Below are positions 24,944 through 32,046 of a stretch of 42,270 nucleotides of DNA, piece after piece. Source of the stretch: Pedobacter borealis DSM 19626 (GTDB lineage Bacteria; Bacteroidota; Bacteroidia; Sphingobacteriales; Sphingobacteriaceae). The stretch lies in the NCBI RefSeq assembly GCF_000708285.2, contig NZ_JAUG01000038.1:1-42270 (forward strand), read 5' to 3'. Each line of letters starts with the position of its first letter. The stretch's first letter is position 1. The position numbers were made by a program, and so were the translations under genes. The notes under the pieces were generated by a model. It was given only the letters and a program-made list of their open reading frames with translations. It was not told the DNA's origin and did not search any database.

Positions 24944-26044
24944 TTATACCAATTCCATTAAAGCTTCTTTGCTAAAGCCTTTCAATTCTTCTGTAAGGTT
25001 GTTTTTAATTTTCTCTACCCAGTTCGGATCTGCTAAAAGCGGACGGCCAACTGCTACTAAATCGAAATCGCCGCGGTCCATTCTGCGTACCAGTTCATCT
25101 AGCGAGCTAGGTTGTGAACTTTGGCCTGCGAAAGCACCAAAGAAATCGCCATCCAAACCAACTGAGCCCACTGAGATCGTAGCTTTTCCGGTTACTTTTT
25201 TAGCCCAACCTGCAAAATTTAAGTCAGAACCTTCAAATTCAGGCTCCCAGAATCGGCGTTGCGAACAATGAAAAATATCAATTCCGGCTTCGGCCAATGG
25301 TGTTAACCACTGTTCCATTTCCTGCTCGTTTTTGGCCAGTTTAAAATCGTAGGCAGCAGGTTTAAATTGTGATAAGCGGATAATTAGTGCGAAATCTTCC
25401 CCAACCCTTTTACGTACTTCTTTAATTACCTCAACACCAAAACGGGTACGTTCAGCCAAGGTTTTACCGCCATAAATATCGGTACGGTTGTTTGTACCGT
25501 TCCAAAAAAACTGATCGATCAGGTATTGGTGCGCGCCATGTATTTCAACAGTATCAAAACCCAGCGCTTTGGCATCTGCTGCCGCCTGGCCAAAAGCCGC
25601 AATGGTATCTGCAATGGCTGCATCAGTCATCGGTACGCCGTTTTCGAAACCTGGCTTGTTTAAGCTTGATGGACCTTCGAAGGGTGTGCTTGGTAACCAG
25701 CCTGATGCATGGTTATCCATAATGCCCTGGTGCCAGATCTGTGGTCCCATTTTACCACCGGCCTGGTGTACACTTTTAATTACGTTCTCCCAACCTGCCA
25801 AAGCTTCTGTACCGTAAAAATGTGGAATGTTAGGATCGGCAGAAGAAGAAGGACGGTTAATTACGGTTCCTTCTGATAAAATTAAACCCACTTCGCCAGC
25901 GGCTCTTTTTGCGTAATAGCTAGCAACATCGGCTGTTGGCACGCCGCCGGGAGAAAAGGACCGCGTCATCGGCGCCATTACTATTCTATTTTTGATATTT
26001 AATGTTTTAAGGCTAAACGGCCTGAATAAACTATCTGTGTTCAT
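24944..26044 (-). CDS. Old yellow enzyme family NADH:flavin oxidoreductase / ene-reductase
   Basis: A 366-residue FMN TIM-barrel oxidoreductase. N-terminal MAPMTR (23-28), QIWHQG (102-107), the active-site stretch His169-Gly-Ala-His172-Gln-Tyr174-Leu, and the C-terminal phosphate-binding VAVGRPLLADP. The HxxHxY pair is the proton donor/anchor set used to reduce activated C=C bonds such as enones or nitroesters with NAD(P)H. The physiological substrate is unknown. An ArsR regulator precedes it by 11 bases, so expression is probably induced by a toxic electrophile or oxidant. Confidence 0.92.
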   Translation of the reverse strand: MNTDSLFRPFSLKTLNIKNRIVMAPMTRSFSPGGVPTADVASYYAKRAAGEVGLILSEGTVINRPSSSADPNIPHFYGTEALAGWENVIKSVHQAGGKMGPQIWHQGIMDNHASGWLPSTPFEGPSSLNKPGFENGVPMTDAAIADTIAAFGQAAADAKALGFDTVEIHGAHQYLIDQFFWNGTNNRTDIYGGKTLAERTRFGVEVIKEVRKRVGEDFALIIRLSQFKPAAYDFKLAKNEQEMEQWLTPLAEAGIDIFHCSQRRFWEPEFEGSDLNFAGWAKKVTGKATISVGSVGLDGDFFGAFAGQSSQPSSLDELVRRMDRGDFDLVAVGRPLLADPNWVEKIKNNLTEELKGFSKEALMELV

Positions 26045-26055
26045 ATGTTTCTAAA

Positions 26056-26358
26056 TTATAATTCGGTATTGATGATTTCGCTTAATTTTTCTAAGCCTTC
26101 TTTATTGCGTTTGTAATAAGTCCATTGGCCTAAGCGCGTTGAACTGATTAAATCGGCTCGCTGTAAAATAGAGAGGTATTCGGAAATGGTACTTTGTGAT
26201 AAACCACTTTTAAGCTGAATCTGCCCAACGCAAACACCTACATTTTCAAAATCGGCATTGGGCTGTTCCGGAAAATGTAGCTCAGGCGCTTTTAACCAAC
26301 CTAAAATCTGTAAACGTGTTTTGTTCGAAAGGGCTTTGAATATTTCTACCTGATCCAT
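26056..26358 (-). CDS. ArsR-family HTH repressor
   Basis: A 100-residue winged-helix regulator from the ATG at 26358 (MDQVEIFKALSNKTRLQIL). The frame is open to a TTG at 26394, but that TTG coincides with the -33 promoter element. The recognition helix region is LSQSTISEYLSILQRADLIS. Three-Cys metal sites of ArsR are not present; a single Cys occurs in GVCVGQ. The gene heads an operon with the ene-reductase and probably represses it, being released by a ligand or by thiol modification. Confidence 0.87.
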   Translation of the reverse strand: MDQVEIFKALSNKTRLQILGWLKAPELHFPEQPNADFENVGVCVGQIQLKSGLSQSTISEYLSILQRADLISSTRLGQWTYYKRNKEGLEKLSEIINTEL

Positions 26359-26362
26359 GGTA

Positions 26363-26394
26363 CAAATGTATATCGACTTTTCCCGATATTCCAA
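26363..26394 (-). promoter_or_regulatory. Promoter and operator of the ArsR/ene-reductase operon
   Basis: On the minus strand TTG (26394-26392) and TACATTTG (26370-26363, an exact TAnnTTTG) are 21 bases apart, a good -33/-7 pair. The spacer contains ATATCG-N8-CGATAT (26370-26375 and 26384-26389), which overlaps the first base of the -7 box. A repressor dimer here would block the promoter. The -7 box ends four bases before the ATG, so the mRNA may be leaderless. Confidence 0.6.
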
Positions 26395-26506
26395 TTAAAA
26401 GAACAAAGTTTACAATTGGATGTAAATCATTGCTATTGTGGTGGAGGAAAGCGATCGATATTTATTGCAAATCTTGTGATAACGAATGATACATTTCAAA
26501 GTTGGC

Positions 26507-26603
26507 CGTCATTGCGAGAAGGAACGACGAAGCAATCTTTCCCATTTGCAAAGTTTGCAATAGAGATTGCTTCGGCCGATGAAAAATCATTCTCGCAATG
26601 ACG
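26507..26603. repeat. MITE-like repeat with 14-bp inverted ends
   Basis: CGTCATTGCGAGAA (26507-26520) and TTCTCGCAATGACG (26590-26603) are perfect inverted repeats bounding a 97-base element. Inside, AAGCAATCT and AGATTGCTT form a second pair. The sequence type (GTCATTGCGAG, then GAAGCAATCT) looks like a dispersed element. Just downstream, at 26650-26680, is another repeat ending cagaatgac. In the remaining part of 26395-26816 I see only the terminator below. Confidence 0.75.
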
Positions 26604-26700
26604 ATCTGGTAGGGATTTCGAGGTTGTTATGTATGCAAGGCTAATTCTAAGATTCTTCGCTTTGCTCAGAATGACAAAGATATATGCAAGGGCAAAAAAC

Positions 26701-26743
26701 GGTCAAAAAAGAACGGGGATAAATCATACCGACCTATCCCCGT
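26701..26743 (-). terminator. Terminator of the H1-like gene
   Basis: ACGGGGATA and TATCCCCGT (26713-26721 and 26735-26743) form a nine-base stem. On the minus strand TTCTTTTTT follows. The gene ending at 26817 lies upstream on that strand. Confidence 0.65.
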
Positions 26744-26816
26744 CATCTAAATTAACGCTCTCATATATATAAACAACCAAAAAGGTGATTTATTATATTT
26801 GATGTAAAATATTTTT

Positions 26817-27335
26817 TTATTTTTTTGCTGCTGCTTTTGCTTTCTTTTCAGTTACTGGAGCCTCTTCAACTGCTTCCGCTTTTTTCTTTGCAGGCGCCTT
26901 CGCTTTTTTAACTTCCACAGTTGGTTCTTCAATTGCTTCAGCTTTCTTTTTAGCAGGTACTTTTGCTTTTTTAACCTCAGCAGGTACTTCTTCAGCTACA
27001 GCTTCTTTCTTCTTAGCTGGGGCCTTCGCTTTTTTAACTTCGGTAACTGGTGCTTCAACAACAGGTTCTTCTTTAACCTCTACTGCTTTCGGCGCATGAT
27101 CTTGTTGAAGATAGTTGGCCAGGATCTGTCGTAAATATACCTCTGGTTTCGGCATGTTGATGATGGTTCCAGGTTCTTTATCCTGAGATTGTTTAATATA
27201 AGCTGATTTAATTTTGCCCCAATCTTTAGAGTAAAGTCTGATAAACATCTCTACAAATTGTTCGTCTGTATATTTTTTAGGCAACCTACCCAGCACTGCC
27301 TGAATTTTTTCTTCTTTTTTATGTAATACCGCCAT
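26817..27335 (-). CDS. Histone-H1-like protein with Lys/Ala-rich repeat tail
   Basis: From the ATG at 27335 the product has 172 residues; the frame runs further upstream but the added residues have no support. The N-terminal part (about 1-80, with LGRLPKKYTDEQFVEMFIRLYSKD split across helices) is small, charged and helical. The tail (about 95-172) repeats a 22-23 residue unit built on VKKAKAPAKKK separated by acidic Glu/Val/Pro stretches, three full copies and a part. Such tails are typical of eukaryote-like H1 proteins in bacteria and would bind DNA or RNA. Function is inferred from composition. Confidence 0.75.
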   Translation of the reverse strand: MAVLHKKEEKIQAVLGRLPKKYTDEQFVEMFIRLYSKDWGKIKSAYIKQSQDKEPGTIINMPKPEVYLRQILANYLQQDHAPKAVEVKEEPVVEAPVTEVKKAKAPAKKKEAVAEEVPAEVKKAKVPAKKKAEAIEEPTVEVKKAKAPAKKKAEAVEEAPVTEKKAKAAAKK

Positions 27336-27350
27336 CGATTTTATTTTGTA

Positions 27351-27358
27351 CAAAGATA
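27351..27358 (-). promoter_or_regulatory. -7 box of the H1-like gene
   Basis: TATCTTTG on the minus strand, an exact TAnnTTTG, ends 15 bases before the ATG at 27335. No -33 TTG at the usual distance. Confidence 0.4.
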
Positions 27359-27449
27359 GCCGAATTTTATCATTATCAGTTTTTTGCTTTTTTGAGCAAA
27401 ATGAATGGTCTAGCAAATCAAATTTGGCGGCCTAAAGTGAGGTCGCCAT

Positions 27450-27829
27450 TTATGCTTCAACCAATTCGCTTTTTCTGTTTTTAACCAACCGTTCGCGATG
27501 TTTTAATCCCCAATCCCTCAGTTCATCAATAACTCTTTCCAGCGATTCACTATAAGGGGTAAGCTCGTAAGTTACGGTAACCGGAGTGGTAGAAAATACT
27601 TTCCGGATCACAAATTCATTTAATTCTAAATCTTTAAGTTCTTTCGACAGTATTTTGGGTGTAATTTCTCCAAGTGATTTTTGGATCTCATTAAAACGCA
27701 GTGGTCCTTCTTGCAGAGAAATAATCAGCGGAAGCTTCCACTTCCCATTTAACACATAGAGCGCGTCTTTACCGCATTTAAACTTGCCGTACAGGTTTCT
27801 ATATTACGGTGTTCTTTTCTTGGTCCCAT
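27450..27829 (-). pseudogene. HxlR-family regulator broken by a one-base deletion
   Basis: The frame open from 27755 has only a GTG start in the middle of the domain (VLNGKWKLPLI). Upstream, from the ATG at 27829, another frame reads MGPRKEHRNIETCTASLNAV with the hallmark N-terminal Cys of HxlR proteins, then runs to a stop. Adding one base in the AAAG near 27767-27770 joins them as ...NAVKDALYVLNGKWKLP, an ordinary HxlR N-terminus of 126 residues in total. The rest (wing and C-terminal helix) is intact. A sequencing error in a short homopolymer is possible; otherwise the gene is inactive. Confidence 0.8.
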
Positions 27830-27833
27830 AATA

Positions 27834-27872
27834 CAAAGGTATAAGCTTTCGTAAAGGATAGCACTATCCTTT
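27834..27872 (-). promoter_or_regulatory. HxlR promoter with perfect 20-bp operator-like palindrome
   Basis: TACCTTTG (27841-27834, exact TAnnTTTG) ends four bases before the ATG at 27829. Upstream of it AAAGGATAG and CTATCCTTT (27853-27861 and 27864-27872) form a perfect palindrome with a two-base centre. A weaker related sequence, gatactagtgtc, lies just beyond. This fits an HxlR-type operator in a divergent control region shared with the DoxX remnant. Confidence 0.55.
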
Positions 27873-27926
27873 GGGATACTAGTGTCTTTTAGATAGTAAA
27901 GCTACATAAGTTTGCATCAAAAAAAT

Positions 27927-28030
27927 ATGAAAACAAAAACAATCAAAATTATTTACTGGATATCAACCGCTTTAGTTTAATGACGGCTTTCTTGGCCTAT
28001 TCTTATCTCACATCAAAGATTGGTATTTAA
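27927..28030 (+). pseudogene. DoxX-like membrane protein remnant
   Basis: An ATG at 27927 opens 17 codons, MKTKTIKIIYWISTALV, then a stop. In the next frame from 27980 the peptide MTAFLAYSYLTSKIGI follows. Together they resemble the start of Bacteroidota DoxX-like proteins (IIYWISTxLV, then a second membrane-segment beginning AYSYLT), joined by a one-base loss in a T run near 27977. The remaining about 80 residues are missing and the piece ends at a stop before the terminator. DoxX-like genes are often divergent from HxlR regulators. Identification is moderate because the fragment is short. Confidence 0.5.
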
Positions 28031-28046
28031 TTTATGCTGCTTTCAA

Positions 28047-28088
28047 AATATAAAAGCCCTGCTAAATGCGGGGCTTTAAAAAAAATAG
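28047..28088. terminator. Two-way terminator
   Basis: AAAGCCC (28053-28059) pairs with GGGCTTT (28071-28077). T-rich sequence follows on the minus strand (TATATTTTG) and an A run on the plus strand. It ends the CDGSH gene (minus) and the DoxX remnant (plus). Confidence 0.6.
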
Positions 28089-28091
28089 TTA

Positions 28092-28316
28092 TTAAACCTT
28101 TTTTGGAGGAAGATCGAAGGCTACTGCCTCATGCTCAAAATGGCCGCTATGTGAGCCATCGCAAAAAGGCTTGTTTTTTGATAAACCACAACGGCAGATC
28201 GAAAGTACTTCTCTGCCCTGTAAGCCATAAGTGTTTCCGTTTCTATCTACAATTTCGAAATCGCCCTCAATTTTAACAGAGCCGTTATTGTTAATGGTAA
28301 GTTTTGTTTTAGACAT
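28092..28316 (-). CDS. CDGSH iron-sulfur domain protein
   Basis: A 74-residue protein with the full [2Fe-2S] motif C-x-C-x2-S-x3-KPFCDGSH: ligands Cys41, Cys43, Cys52 and His56. It is of the short single-CDGSH type, cytosolic, with no membrane anchor. Proteins of this family transfer or sense Fe-S clusters or electrons; the exact role in bacteria is not settled. A TAGTTTTG box (28343-28336) lies 19 bases before the ATG. Confidence 0.92.
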   Translation of the reverse strand: MSKTKLTINNNGSVKIEGDFEIVDRNGNTYGLQGREVLSICRCGLSKNKPFCDGSHSGHFEHEAVAFDLPPKKV

Positions 28317-28401
28317 GTGTGTGTTAGTTATAGCGCAAAACTAAAGCATTGAAGTGGTAATTTCTGAACGGTTTTCTATTTAGAAACATTCTCTTCTTGG
28401 T

Positions 28402-29085
28402 CTAAGCCTCTTTTTTAATGACGTAGGCAATCATGTCTGTCCTGATCTCGAAACCCAATTTATGATAAAGTTTAATGGCGCCTTCATTATCATTTCTAAC
28501 ATGTAAAAATGGTATTTCCGAACGGTGCAATATTCTTTTGATCTGTTCTTGTAAAATCTTAAAAGCATAACCTTTGCCTAAATGATCGGGATGGGTGCAA
28601 ACTGCACTTACTTCACGATAAGGGTTGGGATGGAACCGGTGTCCGGCCATAGCTGCCAATTTCCCATCAACAAATATGCCTGTGTAATTACTAAGCTCGA
28701 TGGTTTTGGCTATAAAAGGCCCCGGTTTAGTTAATTCCACAAGATCGGTCATTTCTGTAACGTGTTCCAGATTAAGGTCTGTTATTCCAGTTGCCTCTGC
28801 AGTTGGTGTTTCTTTGCCGCGAAAAACAAATTGAAACATATCGATATGCGTTAACAACTTCCACTTCTGAGGTATTTCGACAGGTGTTTTTGAGAAAAAT
28901 ACAAAAAGGCTTTTCGTAGGGCTGATTTGATAAAGCGTGTCTAGATTCTCCTGCGAATTATCTTTTAAGCCGGCAAATGCTGTAATATCTCCGATATAAT
29001 ATTTTACCTCTTCAAGGCCTTTTGCAATATGGCTATGTCCGGACGTTAAAGCATAATAAATTGGATTATCCAATACGTGTTCCAT
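28402..29085 (-). CDS. GNAT-family N-acetyltransferase (FR47-like)
   Basis: A 227-residue protein. The acetyl-CoA-binding motif A is at about 159-175 (VSAVCTHPDHLGKGYAF), followed by the usual NDNEGAIKLYHKLGFE end. The N-terminal half (1-100) is an extra domain as in the FR47-like group. The acceptor substrate is unknown. Cotranscription with the hydrolase upstream is possible (70 bases apart), but the gene has its own -7 box TATCTTTG ending four bases before the ATG. Confidence 0.87.
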   Translation of the reverse strand: MEHVLDNPIYYALTSGHSHIAKGLEEVKYYIGDITAFAGLKDNSQENLDTLYQISPTKSLFVFFSKTPVEIPQKWKLLTHIDMFQFVFRGKETPTAEATGITDLNLEHVTEMTDLVELTKPGPFIAKTIELSNYTGIFVDGKLAAMAGHRFHPNPYREVSAVCTHPDHLGKGYAFKILQEQIKRILHRSEIPFLHVRNDNEGAIKLYHKLGFEIRTDMIAYVIKKEA

Positions 29086-29089
29086 CCGG

Positions 29090-29097
29090 CAAAGATA
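29090..29097 (-). promoter_or_regulatory. -7 box four bases before the GNAT start
   Basis: TATCTTTG on the minus strand (exact TAnnTTTG) is followed by CCGG and then the ATG at 29085. A leaderless mRNA would result if this is the promoter. Confidence 0.45.
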
Positions 29098-29155
29098 TTA
29101 AATGCTAAATCAGGGGAGGGTGAATTTTATGTGGATTAAATCAATGGACTCATAG

Positions 29156-29938
29156 CTATTGGTTTAAAAAAGTTTCCACCAGGTGTGCAGTAATCTCAAT
29201 TGTTTTGTCGCTAATATCCGGATTAAGGTTTTCGCCGATCATAGCGCCATGCACACCAGGTAAAATAACCAGTTGTGTATTTGCAATCAATCTCGACATT
29301 TTAACCACATGTTCTGGCTTGATCACATCTTTATCTGCCACCATTAAAAGCGTATCGGAAGTAATTCCCCTCAGATCTTCATCGCTGAGGTCGACAAAAT
29401 CGAGCATGCGCTGTTTATCTTTTTCGAACATCGTTTGCAGCGCGTTTTGATCTGGGTTTACTGCTAAAAAAGCTGTTTTAAGCGGCTCGGGCATATGGTC
29501 GATGGTTGCATCTCCAAAGCCATTATAAAAGCCATCAATTAAACCTTCCCGCTGGTAATTGGCCGAAATGACAATGATTTTATTCACCACAGCCGGATGT
29601 TGTGCCGCAATATGCAAGGTTGTTGTTCCGCCGTTGCTGAAACCTAGAAAATTGGCTTTCGTAATTTTTAGCTGATTTAATAAAGTGGTCACATCCTTTG
29701 CATCCTGCTCAAAAGATTCTGCCTGGTCACGGTCGCTGGTACGTCCGTGGGCCTGAAGCTCAACAGCTATAACTCTGTAGGATTTTGCCAAAAGGGGAAT
29801 GAATTTCCCGAATGTAGATTGAATGGTAGAACCGCCGCCATGTATCAATACCAGCGGAATTTCTCCTTCCCCATAACTTTCATAATACATGTTAATGCCA
29901 TTTACCTTTTCATGTCCTGCTTTTTTATATGTTTCCAT
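29156..29938 (-). CDS. Alpha/beta hydrolase
   Basis: A 260-residue enzyme from the ATG at 29938 (METYKKAGHEKVNG); the frame extends to a TTG at 29998 but without support. The oxyanion block HGGG is at 33-36, the nucleophile Ser101 in GFSNGG, the acid probably Asp204 in VADKDVI, and His230 in PGVHGA. No signal peptide, so cytosolic. The substrate cannot be assigned: this family spans esterases, lipases and C-C hydrolases. TAGATTTG (29970-29963) is a possible -7 box, 24 bases before the start. Confidence 0.88.
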   Translation of the reverse strand: METYKKAGHEKVNGINMYYESYGEGEIPLVLIHGGGSTIQSTFGKFIPLLAKSYRVIAVELQAHGRTSDRDQAESFEQDAKDVTTLLNQLKITKANFLGFSNGGTTTLHIAAQHPAVVNKIIVISANYQREGLIDGFYNGFGDATIDHMPEPLKTAFLAVNPDQNALQTMFEKDKQRMLDFVDLSDEDLRGITSDTLLMVADKDVIKPEHVVKMSRLIANTQLVILPGVHGAMIGENLNPDISDKTIEITAHLVETFLNQ

Positions 29939-29998
29939 CGGTCTCGGTTTAAATTTGCTATACAAATCTAAATAAGCTATCGGAAAATAAGGTGCCAA

Positions 29999-30567
29999 TA
30001 ACAGACAAATTTAGGGTGGTTTGCGCCATTCGGAATATATTTGTCCTAGCCGAACAGGCCTTTTTCTTTTGGCACCAAAAGAAACAAAAGTGTCGGCTGA
30101 AAATTTTTGTATTGAAGTTTCTACATAGGCCTGGCCTGTGGATTCCCAAAAATTTGTTAGGCCGATTTAAGTAGAACGGGGATACGGTGCTGTGGCCTAG
30201 CTAGGTGGAAATTCGAAAGTCGTTAAAATGTTGATTTGCAAGATAACGTCAATGGTAGAGGTTAGAATTTTTCAAATACATCGGAGTGTTGATGACAGGT
30301 TTTGGCAGTTCGTCATTCCCAACTCGATTGGGAACCACGGAGTGCTCATGAATACCTCTGAAAAAAGGAAAACTTATGAATAATCGTAATGCAAGCGCTT
30401 TAAGATTCCCGCCTGCGCGGGAAAGACGACCACTCTTTTAATCTGTCATTGATAGCGGAGTCGATTGCTTTTAATGTATCGAAAAACGGGTCTTCGACTA
30501 CGCTCTCCACAGGAGTCCTTTGGACAGACTGACATACTAATAACTTATAATAAAATTAAACAGGCTC
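29999..30567. repeat. Patchwork of palindromic repeats, no gene
   Basis: I see no gene in this stretch. It contains TTTCTTTTGG-CA-CCAAAAGAAA (30063-30084), TTCCCAA-CTCGA-TTGGGAA (30316-30334) and TTCCCGC-CTGC-GCGGGAA (30406-30423), each a perfect palindrome around a short centre, and a block resembling the dispersed repeat gtcttcgactacgctc (about 30490-30530). Together these look like several dispersed elements inserted next to each other between two minus-strand genes. Confidence 0.6.
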
Positions 30568-31821
30568 TTACTTTTTAAGCTTTTTGACTTTTTTGATATA
30601 GGCGCCCAGAAATTGATCGATACCTGTTGCTGCATATCCTAATAACCTGGAGTTTTCGCCCAGCTCAGAAGAAACTATTGTTGTTTTTTCTCTAATTTGG
30701 GTCATACAATAGGTGTTTATTGCCTGTTGCATGGGTAATGTGATGTATTGTTTGGCTCCGGCAATTTTGCCGCTTAAAATAATCAGCTCGGGGTTGAATA
30801 ACTGGATCAGAACAGCTATTCCTTTGCCCATATGAGTGCCAACATTGGAGAGCAGTTGAATAGCGTATTGATCACCTTTATTTGCTGCCTTAATAATCAA
30901 AGCAGGTTCAATTCTTTCCAGCTCTTCGTTCGAGAGGTTGGTAAGCATGGAGTTTTTGCCCAATAAAATACCTTCTTTTGCCATTTCTGACAGCGCGTTT
31001 CCAGATGCAACGGTTTCGAGGCAGCCGTGCTTTCCGCAGTAACAGAGTGCCCCATTCTCTACAAAAGGCATATGGCCCAATTCACCAGAGAAACCGCAGG
31101 TGCCTTGCCTCAATTTTCCGTCCATTATAATGCCTAAACCCACACCCCAATCCATTAACAATACGAGTACATTCTTTTTGCCCTTAGCCATTCCGTGGGT
31201 AAATTCTGCCATTGATGAACCATTCACATCGTTTTGGATCACTACAGGTATATTTAGCATTTTTTCAAATGCGGCGGTTAAAGGAATATTTTCATCATCG
31301 CTTAAGAAATAACTGTAATTTTCTCCCTTTTCAGCATCAATTAAGCCAGGCATGCCAACACTACAGCCAATAAACTGCCTATGCTGAATACCTGCCGATT
31401 TTAAGATATCCTGAAGGTGTGTACGTAAAATATTGAAAAAATCAGTCCTGCTTTTTGAAATGGGTACCATAACCGTTTTAATATCCAACACAAAATTATA
31501 ATTGTTGTCAATAATGGCTATTCGGGTATGAAATAACTCGATGTCTATACAGAGAATCAGAATCTTTTTATCCTTTAAACGATAAAGGTCGGGTTTTCGC
31601 CCCCCAATAGATAAACCATAGCCCTTCTTTTCTATCCAGCCTTCATCAATCAGGCCAAGCAGAAGCTTCAGAATGCTCGGCGTACTCATTTCCATAATTT
31701 CACATAAAGTAGAAACTGAAGATGCCCCTAAATTAAAAAGGTATTTTATGAGCTTGTGTTTTTGGATCGACTGCTTATCGTTAATATCTGACGTTAGGTT
31801 ATTTAATAGACTAAGATTCAT
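30568..31821 (-). CDS. ROK-family transcriptional repressor (NagC/XylR-like)
   Basis: A 417-residue protein. An N-terminal winged HTH (about 20-75: NLGASSVSTLCEIMEMSTPSI) precedes a sugar-kinase-like ROK fold. The zinc site of ROK proteins is complete: His250 in GELGH and Cys260, Cys262, Cys267 in CYCGKHGCLE. The acidic NDVNG (Asn197-Asp198) holds the sugar site. It diverges from the Gfo/Idh-DUF1080 operon at 32047 and is its probable local repressor, with a sugar or keto-sugar as inducer. A palindrome overlaps its own -7 box, which suggests autoregulation. Confidence 0.9.
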   Translation of the reverse strand: MNLSLLNNLTSDINDKQSIQKHKLIKYLFNLGASSVSTLCEIMEMSTPSILKLLLGLIDEGWIEKKGYGLSIGGRKPDLYRLKDKKILILCIDIELFHTRIAIIDNNYNFVLDIKTVMVPISKSRTDFFNILRTHLQDILKSAGIQHRQFIGCSVGMPGLIDAEKGENYSYFLSDDENIPLTAAFEKMLNIPVVIQNDVNGSSMAEFTHGMAKGKKNVLVLLMDWGVGLGIIMDGKLRQGTCGFSGELGHMPFVENGALCYCGKHGCLETVASGNALSEMAKEGILLGKNSMLTNLSNEELERIEPALIIKAANKGDQYAIQLLSNVGTHMGKGIAVLIQLFNPELIILSGKIAGAKQYITLPMQQAINTYCMTQIREKTTIVSSELGENSRLLGYAATGIDQFLGAYIKKVKKLKK

Positions 31822-31835
31822 GTTGTTAATTGCAC

Positions 31836-31878
31836 TATTTCGATAAATATAGATAACTTCTATTAAAAATTTATCAAA
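31836..31878 (-). promoter_or_regulatory. ROK gene promoter with operator-like repeat
   Basis: On the minus strand TTTG (31878-31875) and TATATTTA (31851-31844) are 23 bases apart, resembling -33 and -7 elements. TATTT-N4-AAATA (31836-31840 and 31845-31849) overlaps the -7 box, similar in layout to NagC/Mlc sites (TTATTT-spacer-AAATAA type). The site also lies upstream of the divergent operon. Confidence 0.35.
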
Positions 31879-32046
31879 GTTTTTTTAATACGTAAAGAAA
31901 TCAACGATGTTTTGTCTTTACAATAATTTCTTATTAACATTAACCTTGTAATTTTAATCTAACCAGATTGGTAAACACTATGTTCCAGCACCCTAATGCT
32001 TTTGGAACCAAACTATCATATAAGTTTTTACAACACCAAGAAACAA

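Noticed and set aside
28034..28276. Plus-strand open frame opposite the CDGSH gene
   Set aside because: It is antisense to a gene with a perfect CDGSH motif and starts inside a terminator.
30063..30084. Intrinsic terminator of the ROK-side gene
   Set aside because: The hairpin lies next to the alpha/beta hydrolase start, not after any gene end, so a repeat element is a better reading.
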